From assembly GCF_003991425.1 (NCBI RefSeq), contig NZ_CP034346.1, positions 4,873,501-4,937,500 on the forward strand: a stretch of DNA of 64,000 nucleotides. The letters run 5' to 3'. This document shows, piece by piece, positions 31,301-37,609 of the stretch. The notes under the pieces were generated by a model. That model did not search any database and was not told where the DNA came from. It saw only the letters and a program-made list of their open reading frames with translations. A program made the position numbers and the translations under genes. Every line of letters begins with the position of its first letter. Positions within the stretch are counted from its first letter, which is position 1. The stretch is from Paenibacillus lutimineralis. Its GTDB lineage: Bacteria > Bacillota > Bacilli > Paenibacillales > Paenibacillaceae.

Positions 31301-31477
31301 GGCAAAGTCACCAGGCCCAAGCCCCCGCTCGCGTAGCAGATGGAGCGCCCTTCCGGCCAATGCAAGTAATTGGCCGTACGACAAGTAACGCTCCTGACCG
31401 CTTTCGCAAAATAAAATTCCCGCATCGTTTTCCTTGCGCGCCAGCAATACGCCAGACAAATTACGAATGGTTCTCAT
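19331..31477 (-). CDS. Lipopeptide NRPS: FAAL-ACP-C-A-PCP-C-A-PCP-C-A-PCP with C-terminal extension
   Basis: A 4048-residue synthetase. Approximate landmarks: fatty acyl-AMP ligase (FTSGSTG near 175) that activates a free fatty acid; ACP (GGNSL near 626); lipo-initiating condensation (HHIITDG near 818); adenylation 1 (YTSGSTG near 1292); PCP (1672); condensation (HHIAADG near 1860); adenylation 2 (2340); PCP (2740); condensation (HHIVADG near 2923); adenylation 3 (3395); PCP (GGESLLLVQ near 3787); then about 210 residues of unassigned sequence. Pockets: adenylation 1 D-G-F-F-L-G-V-V-F (Ile-like, Val possible); adenylation 2 and 3 both D-V-W-H-F-S-L-V-D (Ser). No epimerisation or thioesterase domain was found. 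The last PCP has the GGESLLLVQ form often seen before a ketosynthase, so the chain probably passes to the KS of the hybrid protein. GGAGG lies 10 bases before ATG 31477, 28 bases after panD. Confidence 0.93.
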   Translation of the reverse strand: MRTIRNLSGVLLARKENDAGILFCESGQERYLSYGQLLALAGRALHLLRERGLGPGDFAVMQTEDNEQFILLFWACVLGGIVPVPVTAARTDEGRKKLIQICKQLEAPRLLCDEELLPGIQGYALKHGEAEALAQLESGSVPIVEVLAAAANAGRPEAEPYDAAETDIAFIQFTSGSTGDPKGVVLTHGNLLSNICAIIHGAQSTERDSSLSWLPLTHDMGLIGFHLSPLFCGMNQLHLPTSTFVLHPMKWLELTHKHRVTCLSSPNFGYVHFLQHWKPEGAAAWDLSCVRLIFNGAEPISAAHCRDFLEAMKPYGLKGNCIFPVYGLAEASLAVTFPGTEDHLNTIKLERQSLAVGQPVRMAELGDHAAIEIVELGFPVQECEVRICDEAGNPSAAGSIGLIHIKGRNVTSGYYKRPDVNKQTISPDGWLDTGDLGFLLEGRLYVTGRMKDVIFVNGQNVYPHDLETLISGLKGAEIGKTAVAAVQDATTKRDAIAVFIQHRGKIDGFIPLMAEVKKLLNGSAGLDVAFVVPVRRIPKTTSGKIQRYVLAEALHEGEFAEALAELAELEAAATLKQRDVEGGDALLGDIDLETASDTEQRIMSIWCEVLKKDYIGRKDGFLEQGGNSLKAAYAAARLQEVFGVELTLTELFLHDTVSLLAALLEQKAQEGDETAAVAPSVAKAEERTVYPATSAQKRLFILEELNPGLLNYHLPFVVQVKGPLDIERFRAAWRALIERHPVLRTSFYMEEGNVMQRIEQAVEPPLAVVDGSGWPATELTLRQRSFLQPFRLEQAPLLRMELVLLERESSVLLLDMHHIITDGTSMGILMSDLSRFYEGNEPEPLSIHGGDLALWEEASRSGGWLERQKLYWCEIFRDGVPSPALPSPRPRPQTPSYRGAIERFELEPELAGSLRALARREGVTLYTVLLSIYYALLAKYTGESDIVVGTAAARRVRPELQNIVGMFVNMVPIRLRGQNDLPFDQWLKQVNGEALAAIGNGDVPYEEIAELANVKREYGRNPLFDSVFTLQNMELPEWRSKDVVYTPQAMDSGSAKFDLTWECADNGDSIAFTLEYALDLYDQLAAAQMAQHYVALARAVAAQPHATLGELDPVDAGERERLLQLGHSYATQPQELSLHRLFERQAVKTPQQIAVEMGEQAYTYSELNERANRFARVLARRGVTPGAKVALLLRRSPDMITAILAVLKVGAVYVPIDPQYPEERILFMLQDTEARVIVAAAAMMEMVTRLAGDSIGVIDMDGIDTSWDGESGHNLDFDGSADDLAYIMYTSGSTGKPKGIMTMHRNVSRIAVHTDYVSISENDALLQLSNYAFDGSTFDLYGALLNGAKLTLVGEEEVADVMRLTELIEGRGITVFFVTTALFNTLVDHGLESLRGLRHILFGGERASVPHIRKALRALGSSVLLHVYGPTETTVFATCYPITETWDGQGTATVPIGKPIARSETLVLDELGRLQPDFVPGELWIAGDGVASGYVNLPEQTASKFRSHPFREGETVYGTGDLVRRLPDGNLEFLDRIDSQVKLRGYRIELGEIESRLLDCAGVKEAFVALIENDGAPYLCAYIVAVQTEGQASVRSQLTGKLPAFMIPASFVQLEKLPLNGSGKVDKKRLPAPERAVPYEAPATDTEIIVAGLWQEVLHAGQVGALDHFFEHGGHSLKATALTSAIYKQCRVRMPLQEIFKLPTVREQAAWIDRAAKEAYEPVADAPKAASYPLSPPQRRMFLAESMADIGLTYHIPLALKLSGAVGEVRIASALRKLIDRHEPLRTSYHWIDGVPAQIVHDSADFALQTLELAGIPLPECLSEFFRPLELATAPLLAACYCRPESEGAQAYLLLNIHHIAADGISVKLLLEELTALIDGAELALPSLHYKDYAVWQEQQSGSERARASRAFWTEQLAEPPTPLDMPLDRPRGDRQTFAGDTYTFHIPAALTARLKEKSASAGASMNSLLFAAYALLLKGTTHQSEFAIGSLAAGRTHPDTARMIGMFNQFLPIRMRVADELPIIEFVGETHGRLLAAYEHGDVSFEHMMEAARYPHDPSRNPLFDTMLIVHNQFEDEKLKERGDGWSMEPLPVSHGTSKLDFKLDLYNDGEGGLRAELEYNTELFYKGTMERLAARLLYILEQTVASPDLICGDVAMVTPAEEAGFAAWNDTGHLYPTEKTIHGWFAESARRWPDFPAVRSAEGSLTYGELNDRAERMATVLRGKGVAVETIVPVAAQRSLSMMIAIMAVLKAGGAYLPIDPEHPPERIRGILEDSGARLLLAGTKWIHTLPAFQGEMLDLDTLAAAAASELPKGEEETDLSPQAGPENLAYVIYTSGSTGKPKGVMVEHRAAINRLNWMQTAYPLNEHDVILQKTPITFDVSVWELFWWSFAGASLYLLEPGGEKEPSVMLRTIKEQAITVMHFVPSMLGVFLPYAADSGRGSELYSLRYVFTSGEALKPAHVAGFYSLMERGGQCWLINLYGPTEATVDVSYYDCPNAGAGTIPIGKPIHNIRLYIVDERMRLQPIGVSGELCIAGAGLARGYHNRPDLTEQSFVTNPFAAGDKLYRTGDRARWLPDGNIEYLGRFDHQVKLRGLRIECGEIEHALLLQAEVRDAIVMTVTDHAGEPALCAYLVTVEGKAPEEASIRATLKELLPDYMIPSNFIAMEAFPLSPSGKTDRGRLPQHRFAEPLACGEAPATPTEQRLAELWQEVLGLAASGQDDPAAIGREAHFFQLGGHSLRAAQLAGLIEQRYGADFAMKDVFTAPLLREMAARIDNAAPKRATVIARAESRPFYPLSLAQNRLFVLQQLYPDSTAYNLPLVLNLTGKVDQDRLREAIQGLIDRHEPLRTSFDWSDGKPVQSIHKRVSFELFVHALMDAADLNTFARAVVRPFDLRKAPLIRAFLATDGESRHTLLLDIHHIVADGVSMNVMARDFEQLYRGSSLQPLPIHYKDAAVWQQEWMASEEREQQEQYWAFRLAGTLPVVQLPTDYPRPPEQSFEGAKLALSIPPELAEGIGMAAEQWGVTPFHIWLAAYHTLLHLMTGQDDLIVGTPIAGRFHPATESLVGMFVNTLPIRSMLFGELSFRAFAEQLKETTLGALDNGLLPFEHMVTMLDVPRDLSRNPLFDTMFVMQHMEAGQAAADALQFEVQVPDTRVSKLDLTFEIADQGAKGAALTIEYATVLFKEDSIRRMAEWYSRIVGLALAEPERTLGGIGLLDAVAAERLSETFNRTTTPYASGDTVEVYLERQAGATPQAVAVAAEDGVLTYAELNRRSNRLAQVLRKQGVKREERVAIVMDRSLEMIIAIFGVLKAGGAYVPVAPGLPSERIRYMLDNSGAKLVLTKGKAPEGLEMFLPFIDVHEALTQERDDFPVEKLHDSRSLAYVLYTSGSTGQPKGVMIEHHSVVNRIGWMQKQYELDASGVIMQKTPITFDVSVWELFWWSFAGAKLVLLPPGGEKDPALMMDTIARHGVTTMHFVPSMLHLFLEHPGLLRSEARLESLRHVFASGEALTADQVQRFRERIGVPFNARLVNLYGPTEATVDVSYYDCSEGDIPIQVPIGKPIDNISLYIVSEAMKLQPVGIAGELCISGAGLARGYIGRPDLTDEKFVDNPFAAGSLMYRTGDLARWLPDGTIEYLGRIDHQVKIRGQRIECAEIEHVLLSHPTVSEAVVMKRDAANGSEYLCAYIICSDPADHQELRDFAALSLPDYMVPQAMVELPAMPLSPNGKIDRKALPEPELTADSGTPFVEAASDIELAIAAVWREILQRDDFGIHHRFFDVGGESLLLVQTHQRLEELYPGVLGVTDLFTYPTIASLAAYLQSRNRELANWSWSGLPVGDDCVSKGYAAERIGSVQFQLDRVVAEGLVELAASRSVAVEAAAYAVYLYFWRGESGMGRLVLPAMTDNGLIAPKEIDFTEVRDFDTLLRHAAKRVSVGECYTARQVRKQPQAEAGFALFPLFAGAAQHGFKEREALLERFDVVLYMDDAAPPSGAEGPVLGGVWTYDARRLGKEAVLDWASAYLELLSSVVEQYRAVQGSADSGA

Positions 31478-31505
31478 AATCGGCAGGCCTCCGTTCTGTT
31501 CTTTA

Positions 31506-31889
31506 TCACAGCGTTGTGGAATGCAGTTCTTGATAATCCTCCGTTACGATGCGATTATGCTCGTCCATAATGACGACATGCGGACGATACGTGCGGGCTA
31601 CCGATTCCTCCATCATCGCGTAAGAAATAATAATGACGCGGTCACCTGGCTGCACCAGCCTGGCAGCAGCGCCGTTCAGGCAAACCATACCCGAGCCTCT
31701 TGGACCGGTAATGACATACGTCTCCAGCCTTGCTCCGTTATTTATATTGACAACTTGCACTTTTTCGTTCTCCAGAATGTTTGATGCATCCAAAATATCC
31801 TGATCGATGGTTATGCTTCCTACGTAATTCAAATTGGCCTCCGTCACGACTGCACGGTGAATTTTGGACTTATGCATCTCTCTAAACAT
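31506..31889 (-). CDS. panD: Aspartate 1-decarboxylase precursor
   Basis: A 127-residue pyruvoyl enzyme that makes beta-alanine from L-aspartate. The N-terminus matches Bacillus-type PanD ([20 protein letters not shown]), with the self-cleavage Gly24-Ser25 pair that yields the pyruvoyl group; [10 protein letters not shown] and CLNGAAARL are further family signatures. Start ATG 31889 gives the usual length. A GTG 12 bases upstream is in frame, but it almost touches the AAGGAGA ribosome site; with ATG 31889 the spacing is a rather long 13 bases. panB and panC are not adjacent, as they are in most Bacillota. Instead the gene is first in line before the large NRPS (28-base gap), which suggests that beta-alanine, either as a building block or for phosphopantetheine supply, is needed for this pathway. 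Confidence 0.93.
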   Translation of the reverse strand: MFREMHKSKIHRAVVTEANLNYVGSITIDQDILDASNILENEKVQVVNINNGARLETYVITGPRGSGMVCLNGAAARLVQPGDRVIIISYAMMEESVARTYRPHVVIMDEHNRIVTEDYQELHSTTL

Positions 31890-31927
31890 GAATACACTCA
31901 CTCTCCTTGTGGGGTGATCTTTGGAAA

Positions 31928-31956
31928 AATAAAACTCAGCTAATTTCTTTTAACAA
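31928..31956 (-). promoter_or_regulatory. Candidate sigma-A promoter of the panD-NRPS operon
   Basis: On the minus strand TTGTTA (31951-31956) and TTTATT (31928-31933) are 17 bases apart and about 40 bases upstream of the panD start. Each matches 4 of 6 consensus bases, so this is only the best candidate by eye. Confidence 0.35.
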
Positions 31957-32116
31957 ACGTTATTTCCCAAATATTCTTTTTAAGGAACATTCAGAGTGCA
32001 AACAAACCTACATTGTTTCTCAGTCTTAACGAAAAAGAACAAGTAGGAGCAATCAAGACGTTCAAAAAGGAATTCTGCGGCAAATTCGTGCCAATGTGGC
32101 TGTTCATACGGAATAA

Positions 32117-32288
32117 GCAAGTTCATGCTTATGTGTGGGATCAAGCTGAATGGAAATTTCATGCGATTGTGAGGAGGGCATGTTGACTGGCAAGCTAATG
32201 CTTTTTTTGTGGAATCTTGCTGGTTGGGCAAGCTCATGCTATTGGACGAGGTCATGCTAATTAGGCAGGTTTATGCTATTGTGCGGGT
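32117..32288. repeat. Degenerate direct-repeat array, unit about GGCAAGCTCATGCTATTGTG
   Basis: Within the 676-base gap between panD and the glycosyltransferase gene, imperfect copies of a 20-30 base unit follow one another: GCAAGTTCATGCTTATGTG, TTTCATGCGATTGTG, GGCAAGCTAATGC, GGCAAGCTCATGCTATTGG, GGTCATGCTAATTAGG, CAGGTTTATGCTATTGTG. Spacing is irregular and the units have drifted, unlike a CRISPR. An open frame across it (31980-32255, minus) has no ribosome site or recognisable product. Nothing else was recognised in the rest of the gap (31957-32116 and 32289-32565), apart from A/T-rich sequence. Confidence 0.6.
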
Positions 32289-32565
32289 TTCAGTTAATTG
32301 AAATTGTGACAGTAGAAACAAAAAACATGGCTTGTACACCGTTGCAGTTCATCATACATGCGATTCAGTAATGCGCAGGGGGAAAACAACACCGTATAAG
32401 CCAGGTGTAGCGGTAACGAATTAAAGTATTGTAGCGCAATAAACACTTTTCTCATGAATAGGAAATTTCTTGCAACCTACCCTTATAGTAGTGCTAAACC
32501 TTCACTTGCGGTAGGGAGATAATCTTACAATAAAGGGGGAAATTCTTTTACTTTTTTGAGCAGTC

Positions 32566-33627
32566 CTACCAGAAATTAAGAGCCCTATGCAAAAAAGCAT
32601 TTCCGCTCTTGCTTGAAAACAGCAGTTTGATAAACAAAAACAGATTAAAAATCGAAACTTTGTAACGAAGGGATTGGCGGCAATAGTGGAGCGCTTTTTT
32701 ACGGTCGTAACGGTTCAAATAGCTGAGGGTATAATATTTGCTTGCAATGCCGTTATCAATGTAGGAGAACTGTTTCGCTTTATTACTGACGGAATCGGAC
32801 TGCGCCACCAAATCCCGGACATGCTCGCGCACTTTGATAGATTTGAAGCTAAGCCCCTCAATTTTTTTATAGATTTCCTCGTTGAGATGAATCGTATCGG
32901 GATCAAGCTGCCAGCGGTCGCAGAAAAAGTAGAGGCTGTCGGGAGACTCCCGGTAGACGGAATGAGGTTTGGTTTGCAGCGCAATTCTGTAATTGTCGAA
33001 AAAACGGATTAGATAGGTTGTATCTTCCCCTAGATAAAAATGTTCGTTGATCAAGCCGACTTCGTCCAGCAGCTCCCGGCGGAATACCATCGTGTTCAGT
33101 TGAAAAAAATTGCGCGTATGCGACAAAAACGCCTCGAACAATCCCTTTTCGAATACAATCGTTTCTCCATCATTCCATGTTTCGAACCTTTTTCGCATCG
33201 AATGCAGCAAATACTGCTCAACTTTATTCTCGAAGTTGTAGGAGGTAATATCCCAGTGCCGTTCCATCCATAATGCAAAGCTGATATCCGCTTTCGTCAA
33301 CGCATGCGTTCTCATGCTGTCGGTCAAATGGCAAGGATACCATTCGTCATCGGAATCAAGAAATGCCAAATATTCGCCTTGCGCCGCCAGCATCCCCGTG
33401 TTTCGCGCGCCACCCGGTCCTTTTTCCCGTTCATTGCGCACATAGCGGATTCGCGCATCTTTGCGCGTCCACTCGCGGATCGCCTCTTCCGTATGATCCG
33501 TGCTTCGGTCATCAACAACGATCAGCTCCCAGTTGGCGTAAGACTGCCGCAAGATGGACTCGATTGCGCCGGAAATGATCTGTGCCCGATTGTACGTTGG
33601 CATCACAATGCTTATCAGCTGCTCCAT
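32566..33627 (-). CDS. Family 2 glycosyltransferase
   Basis: A 353-residue GT-A fold enzyme. The N-terminus ISIVMPTYNRAQII is the usual nucleotide-binding start of GT2 proteins, followed by VVDDRSTDHTEE, GGARNTGM and the DxD-like metal motif LDSDDEW near residue 95. About 250 further residues form the acceptor part; no transmembrane segment is obvious, although the Phe/Leu-rich end (SIFNLFLFIKLLF) could touch the membrane. The frame allows an earlier GTG, but ATG 33627 has GGAG 8 bases upstream and is preferred. It is on the same strand as the lipopeptide operon but 676 bases upstream of panD, so it may be separately transcribed; glycosylation of the lipopeptide is possible, and cell-envelope glycan work is equally likely. 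Confidence 0.85.
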   Translation of the reverse strand: MEQLISIVMPTYNRAQIISGAIESILRQSYANWELIVVDDRSTDHTEEAIREWTRKDARIRYVRNEREKGPGGARNTGMLAAQGEYLAFLDSDDEWYPCHLTDSMRTHALTKADISFALWMERHWDITSYNFENKVEQYLLHSMRKRFETWNDGETIVFEKGLFEAFLSHTRNFFQLNTMVFRRELLDEVGLINEHFYLGEDTTYLIRFFDNYRIALQTKPHSVYRESPDSLYFFCDRWQLDPDTIHLNEEIYKKIEGLSFKSIKVREHVRDLVAQSDSVSNKAKQFSYIDNGIASKYYTLSYLNRYDRKKALHYCRQSLRYKVSIFNLFLFIKLLFSSKSGNAFLHRALNFW

Positions 33628-34034
33628 TCGCTTCACTCCAATCGTTACAAAATAAATGGCCTAAACCATCGTCAGTGTAAATGTGGAAGCGGGAAGCCGT
33701 CAAGTCCAAAACTCACGCGACGGATTAAGTGCACCCTGCTTATTAGTTAAAAAGTCCCTGATTATCTTAAAGACATGCAGCCAGCTAGCTTACCTCAACC
33801 TTCCCAACGCAAAAGCAAAAGACCTCAGCTTCACTTAAGCAGAGCGCCACAGTTCGCATTGGAAGCCATTTTGTTGTTAATTTCCCAGGCTCCCATTCAT
33901 GATCTCCTTTAGTCTGGATAACTCGTTAATTCCATGGGTCCAAAAAATAATACCTTTTGAATCGAATACGACGTATAGACGTATATAGGCAACTTCTAAA
34001 CTTCCAACGAATAGCTCACGCTTGTTCCCAAGAC

Positions 34035-34099
34035 AAAAACACCTCCAAAGTTGTCCTCCACATCTTACGACATGGAAGCTTTCTCACGAAGGTGTTTTT
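34035..34099. terminator. Possible terminator downstream of ppnP
   Basis: AAAAACACCT and AGGTGTTTTT form a 10-bp inverted repeat with a loop of about 45 bases. It lies about 50 bases after the ppnP stop, and T residues follow the stem on either strand. The long loop lowers confidence. The remainder of 33628-34147 holds no gene I can support; a frame of some 60 codons on the minus strand (about 33893-34085) has no start or known motif. Confidence 0.4.
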
Positions 34100-34147
34100 A
34101 TTTATCTCAGGCTATAGAGTCAGTTCCTATTCCTGTCTTTCATCTAT

Positions 34148-34483
34148 TTACTTGTTCTCACAAGCTGCCGATCCATAAGAGCAGCAATAGTCGGTTACAC
34201 TATGAATTTTCACCTTGAACGAGGAATGGGCAGGAACAGAAAACGTTCCCCGGCCGCTAATTTCTCGCCACAAAGTCTCTCCAGAGAGAAGGAACTCCAT
34301 CTCACCGGAAATGACATCGATGACCTCCATAGAATTCGTATGGAATTCATATTCCCCGGGAAGCATGATGCCAAGCGTGATTTTACTGCCGTCATGAAGC
34401 CATGCGGTACGACTCGTTACCCGGCCGTCAAAGTAAATGTTGGCTGCCTTCTCAACTGTTACATTTCTCCACTCCTGCGTCAC
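34148..34483 (-). CDS. ppnP: Pyrimidine/purine nucleoside phosphorylase (DUF1255)
   Basis: A small cupin of 111 residues similar to E. coli PpnP (YaiE), which splits nucleosides with phosphate into base and ribose 1-phosphate. The shared pattern is NIYFDGRVTSR, then LGIMLPGEYEFHT, VISGEMEFLL, the Trp in ETLWREI, FSVPAHSSFKVKI and DYCCSYG at the end. The family is usually about 94 residues; here the N-terminus is some 15 residues longer. GTG 34483 is chosen because GAGGAG stands 8 bases before it; an upstream in-frame start is less well placed. It follows transketolase by 37 bases and is probably in the same transcript, which links nucleoside breakdown to the pentose phosphate pathway. Confidence 0.85.
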   Translation of the reverse strand: MTQEWRNVTVEKAANIYFDGRVTSRTAWLHDGSKITLGIMLPGEYEFHTNSMEVIDVISGEMEFLLSGETLWREISGRGTFSVPAHSSFKVKIHSVTDYCCSYGSAACENK

Positions 34484-34520
34484 ACTTCCCGCTCCTCTCA
34501 CAGAACCTGCTGCTTGCTCT

Positions 34521-36548
34521 TTATTTCAATTGTTCCTTCACATGCTTCACTACGTTCTCTACCGTGTAGCCATACTCAGCCATAACCTTGTCGCCAGGCG
34601 CAGATGCACCAAAGGTATCAATGCCGATGATCGAGCCTTGCTCGCCTACATAACGTTCCCAACCGAATGGATGCGCCATTTCCACAGCGACGCGAGCCTT
34701 GACATCAGGCAGGATAACCGAGTCTTTATAAGCCTTGTCTTGCTTATCGAACAGATCCCAGCTTGGCAAGCTGATGACACGTACATGAATGCCTTCTTCC
34801 GCAAGTGCGGCTTGAGCTTTCACAGCCAGCTGTACTTCCGATCCTGTCGCGATAATTTGTGCTACTGGTTTGCCGTCCTTCGCATCGGATACGACATAAC
34901 CACCGCGTTTGATGCCTTCACGAGCAAGCTCAGCACTCTTCTCCAGAATAGGCAGGTTCTGACGAGTCAGGACAAGTGCCACAGGGTTTTCTTTGTTCTC
35001 CAAAGCGTATGCCCAAGCAGCGGAGGTCTCATTACCGTCAGCCGGACGGATCACAGTTAGACCTGGAATGATACGCAAGGAAGCCAGTTGTTCAATCGGT
35101 TCATGCGTTGGTCCGTCTTCCCCAACCGCGATACTGTCATGAGTCAGTACGTATGTTACTGGCAATTTCATCAAGGCTGCTAGACGCACAGCTGGACGGA
35201 GATAATCCGTAAATACGAAGAAAGTACCGCCAAATACTTTCAATCCGCTATGCAGCATAATTCCGTTCATCGCTGCTGCCATACCGAACTCGCGTACGCC
35301 GAAATACAAATTGCGCCCGGCACGAGTGTCCGGTGTATACATATCAATGCCGTCCAAGTGAGTCATCGTCGAGCTCTCAAGGTCAGCAGAACCGCCAAGC
35401 AGTTGCGGTACACGATTTACAAGTCCATTCAGGGCTTTACCGGAAGCAACACGTGTAGAAATCGCTTTGTCCTCAGCACTATATTTAGGAAGGTCAGCAT
35501 CCCAGTCCTCAGGCAAGTCTCCAGCTACAGCCTTTTCAAATTGGGCCGCCAATTCAGGATATTGCGCCTTGTATTTAGCAAAAGCTGCATCCCATGCTTT
35601 ATTAACTTCAATTCCGTGCTCCTTCACTTTAGCGAAATGCTCGCGCACCTCTTCAGGAACATAGAAGTCCTCTTCATATACCCATTTATAGAATTCCTTA
35701 GTCAGTTTTGCTTCTTCAGTACCAAGCGGGGAACCATGTGTACCGCCGTGGCCGCCTTTACCTTGCTTGTTCGGGCTGCCGTAGCCGATGACCGTCTTCA
35801 CTTCGATCAGGGTAGGACGCTCGGTATCTGCCTTTGCTTCTTCGATAGCTGCCGCCAGCGCATCAAGATCGTTGCCGTCTTTAACGAGCAGCGTCTGCCA
35901 GCCATAAGCTTCAAAGCGCTGTCTTACATTCTCAGAGAAGCTAAGGTTCAATTTGCCGTCCAGCGAAATATCGTTGGAATCGTACAGGAAGATCAGTTTG
36001 CCCAGCTTCAAATGACCTGCCAGGGAAGCAGCCTCACTAGCTACGCCTTCCATTAAGTCTCCATCGCCGCAGATGCCGTAAGTATAGTGATCGATAACTT
36101 TGAAGTCATCCTTGTTGTAGGTTCCAGCCAATTGAGTCTCAGCCATTGCCATGCCGACAGCCATCGAGATCCCTTGACCAAGCGGACCAGTTGTAGCATC
36201 AACACCAGCTGTATGTCCCCATTCCGGGTGACCAGGCGTCTTACTTCCCCATTGACGGAATTGCTTAAGATCCTCAAGTGAAAGATCGTATCCACTCAAA
36301 TGAAGCAAGCTATAAAGCAGCATGGAGCCGTGACCTGCGGACAGCACAAAGCGGTCGCGGTTCACCCAAGTCGGGTTCTCCGGGTTATGATTCATCGTCT
36401 TCGCGAACAATTGATACCCCATTGGCGCGGAGCCCATTGGCATCCCCGGATGACCGGATTTTGCTTTTTCGATCGAATCGATCGCAAGCGTACGGATCGT
36501 CGTAATTGACAGATTTTCAATCGTATTGTTGTTGTCTGACACTGGCAT
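34521..36548 (-). CDS. tkt: Transketolase
   Basis: A 675-residue thiamine-diphosphate enzyme of the pentose phosphate pathway, full length for the family. Seen are [17 protein letters not shown] at the N-terminus, [13 protein letters not shown], the [15 protein letters not shown] cofactor-domain block, the ThDP motif starting at [12 protein letters not shown] and ending in Asn ([10 protein letters not shown]), the pyrimidine-domain region [11 protein letters not shown], and [16 protein letters not shown] with substrate-binding His. ATG 36548 has an ideal TAAGGAGG ribosome site. It is the first gene of a short operon with ppnP and is preceded by a long gene-free region with an extended -10 promoter. 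Confidence 0.97.
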   Translation of the reverse strand: MPVSDNNNTIENLSITTIRTLAIDSIEKAKSGHPGMPMGSAPMGYQLFAKTMNHNPENPTWVNRDRFVLSAGHGSMLLYSLLHLSGYDLSLEDLKQFRQWGSKTPGHPEWGHTAGVDATTGPLGQGISMAVGMAMAETQLAGTYNKDDFKVIDHYTYGICGDGDLMEGVASEAASLAGHLKLGKLIFLYDSNDISLDGKLNLSFSENVRQRFEAYGWQTLLVKDGNDLDALAAAIEEAKADTERPTLIEVKTVIGYGSPNKQGKGGHGGTHGSPLGTEEAKLTKEFYKWVYEEDFYVPEEVREHFAKVKEHGIEVNKAWDAAFAKYKAQYPELAAQFEKAVAGDLPEDWDADLPKYSAEDKAISTRVASGKALNGLVNRVPQLLGGSADLESSTMTHLDGIDMYTPDTRAGRNLYFGVREFGMAAAMNGIMLHSGLKVFGGTFFVFTDYLRPAVRLAALMKLPVTYVLTHDSIAVGEDGPTHEPIEQLASLRIIPGLTVIRPADGNETSAAWAYALENKENPVALVLTRQNLPILEKSAELAREGIKRGGYVVSDAKDGKPVAQIIATGSEVQLAVKAQAALAEEGIHVRVISLPSWDLFDKQDKAYKDSVILPDVKARVAVEMAHPFGWERYVGEQGSIIGIDTFGASAPGDKVMAEYGYTVENVVKHVKEQLK

Positions 36549-36646
36549 TTTGTTTCCTCCTTAGTTAATGAAGAGATATAACTGACAGTTGGATGTACCT
36601 TTTCTCACAAAACATTCAATTTGAAAAAATCATTTTGACTTTATTC

Positions 36647-36675
36647 ATTATATCACTTCCAGCACACCTTTTCCA
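36647..36675 (-). promoter_or_regulatory. Probable promoter of tkt with extended -10
   Basis: Minus strand: TGATATAAT (extended TGn plus perfect TATAAT, 36647-36655) with TGGAAA 17 bases upstream (36670-36675). The 5' untranslated region would be about 90 bases. Confidence 0.55.
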
Positions 36676-36990
36676 TACCATTATTGCCATTCCTTGTCCT
36701 AGGAATTACGCAAATTGCACAAGTACAAAAACCTGTGTTTTGCAAAACTTCCCGTGCACAAATCAAACTTTGCTTCGTATGTACTCAGCTATTATTAAGC
36801 AAGCTCCCACTAATCATGTCACTTCAAAGAAAAATAGCATCCGTATCAATACGAGGGGTAACTGCAACACAACGACACGGGTCAACGCTTCCTCGAGTTC
36901 CCGGATGTTTGTATCGATCTGGTTGGCGATATATACTTCATCTTGAAATAGTGGATATCCCTCTCTGCTCAATGAAACTGCTTCGGCATT

Positions 36991-37174
36991 CAGTAGCTAA
37001 CGAAACTGCCAATCGTTATTTTAGGCAAAAAGCGTCCCTGCTAATTTTAACGAAACTGGGTATCGCTATTCGATCAGAAATAAGGCCAAACCGTTGATTT
37101 TTGCTCCAATAGCGATATGATGTTTCGTTAGAGTTATATTGCCCCCATTTTAAGCAATATAACGTTCCACAGTT
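36991..37174. repeat. Degenerate repeat cluster, unit TAACGAAACTG...ATCGCTATT
   Basis: Direct and inverted copies of one unit alternate: TAACGAAACTGCCAATCGTTATT, TAACGAAACTGGGTATCGCTATT (37049-37071), then the complement AATAGCGATATGATGTTTCGTTA (37108-37130) and CAGTTTCGTTAGCGG. The second and third copies can pair as a long imperfect hairpin. It lies in the 1.4-kb gene-free interval upstream of tkt. Short frames crossing it (for example 36684-37097 plus and 37178-37399 minus) lack ribosome sites and known motifs. Confidence 0.6.
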
Positions 37175-37609
37175 TCGTTAGCGGACTTGGTCAGACAATA
37201 CAAATTGTACCCAGTACTTCTTACCCAACATTACTTTCGTATTGTCTTGCTGTTTCTTAGTAGACTCTGAACAGTAGGGACCAGGATCTCTATTTGCTCC
37301 TATTTTTGCAGCAATAATCCCTCGCAACTTCTTTTTCAGAGGCTTTATGTACTTACGGTGACTAAAGATTGGTTCAATTAATCCTGCAAGGTTGTCCATG
37401 CGATAGTTTAATGGTTACGAATGATGTGCAACGGTATCTAAGGGTAATGGTAATCTCGGCGGTATGAAGCTAACGTTGTGTTAGTGTCCTATGAAGGAAC
37501 GCAAAGGGTGTTCAAAAAAGGCAAACCGTAGGATTACAGAAACTGAAATAGGCATTTTTGTGATACCAGAACCAGTGGAGCTCGCAAAGCGCACGAGAAA
37601 AAACGGTCA

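Noticed and set aside
19331..31477. Epimerisation, methylation or thioesterase domains in the NRPS
   Set aside because: I looked between every PCP and following C domain and at the C-terminus and found no characteristic motifs.
31980..32255. 91-codon minus-strand open frame upstream of panD
   Set aside because: Runs through the degenerate repeats, has no ribosome site and looks random.
32117..32288. CRISPR array
   Set aside because: Units differ in sequence and spacing, there are no equal spacers and no cas genes.
36593..37097. Two plus-strand open frames (117 and 137 codons) upstream of tkt
   Set aside because: They cross the tkt promoter and repeat cluster, with no ribosome site or coding-like composition.
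37178..37399. 73-codon minus-strand open frame
   Set aside because: No ribosome site before the ATG and no recognisable motif; possible decayed gene, but unsupported.
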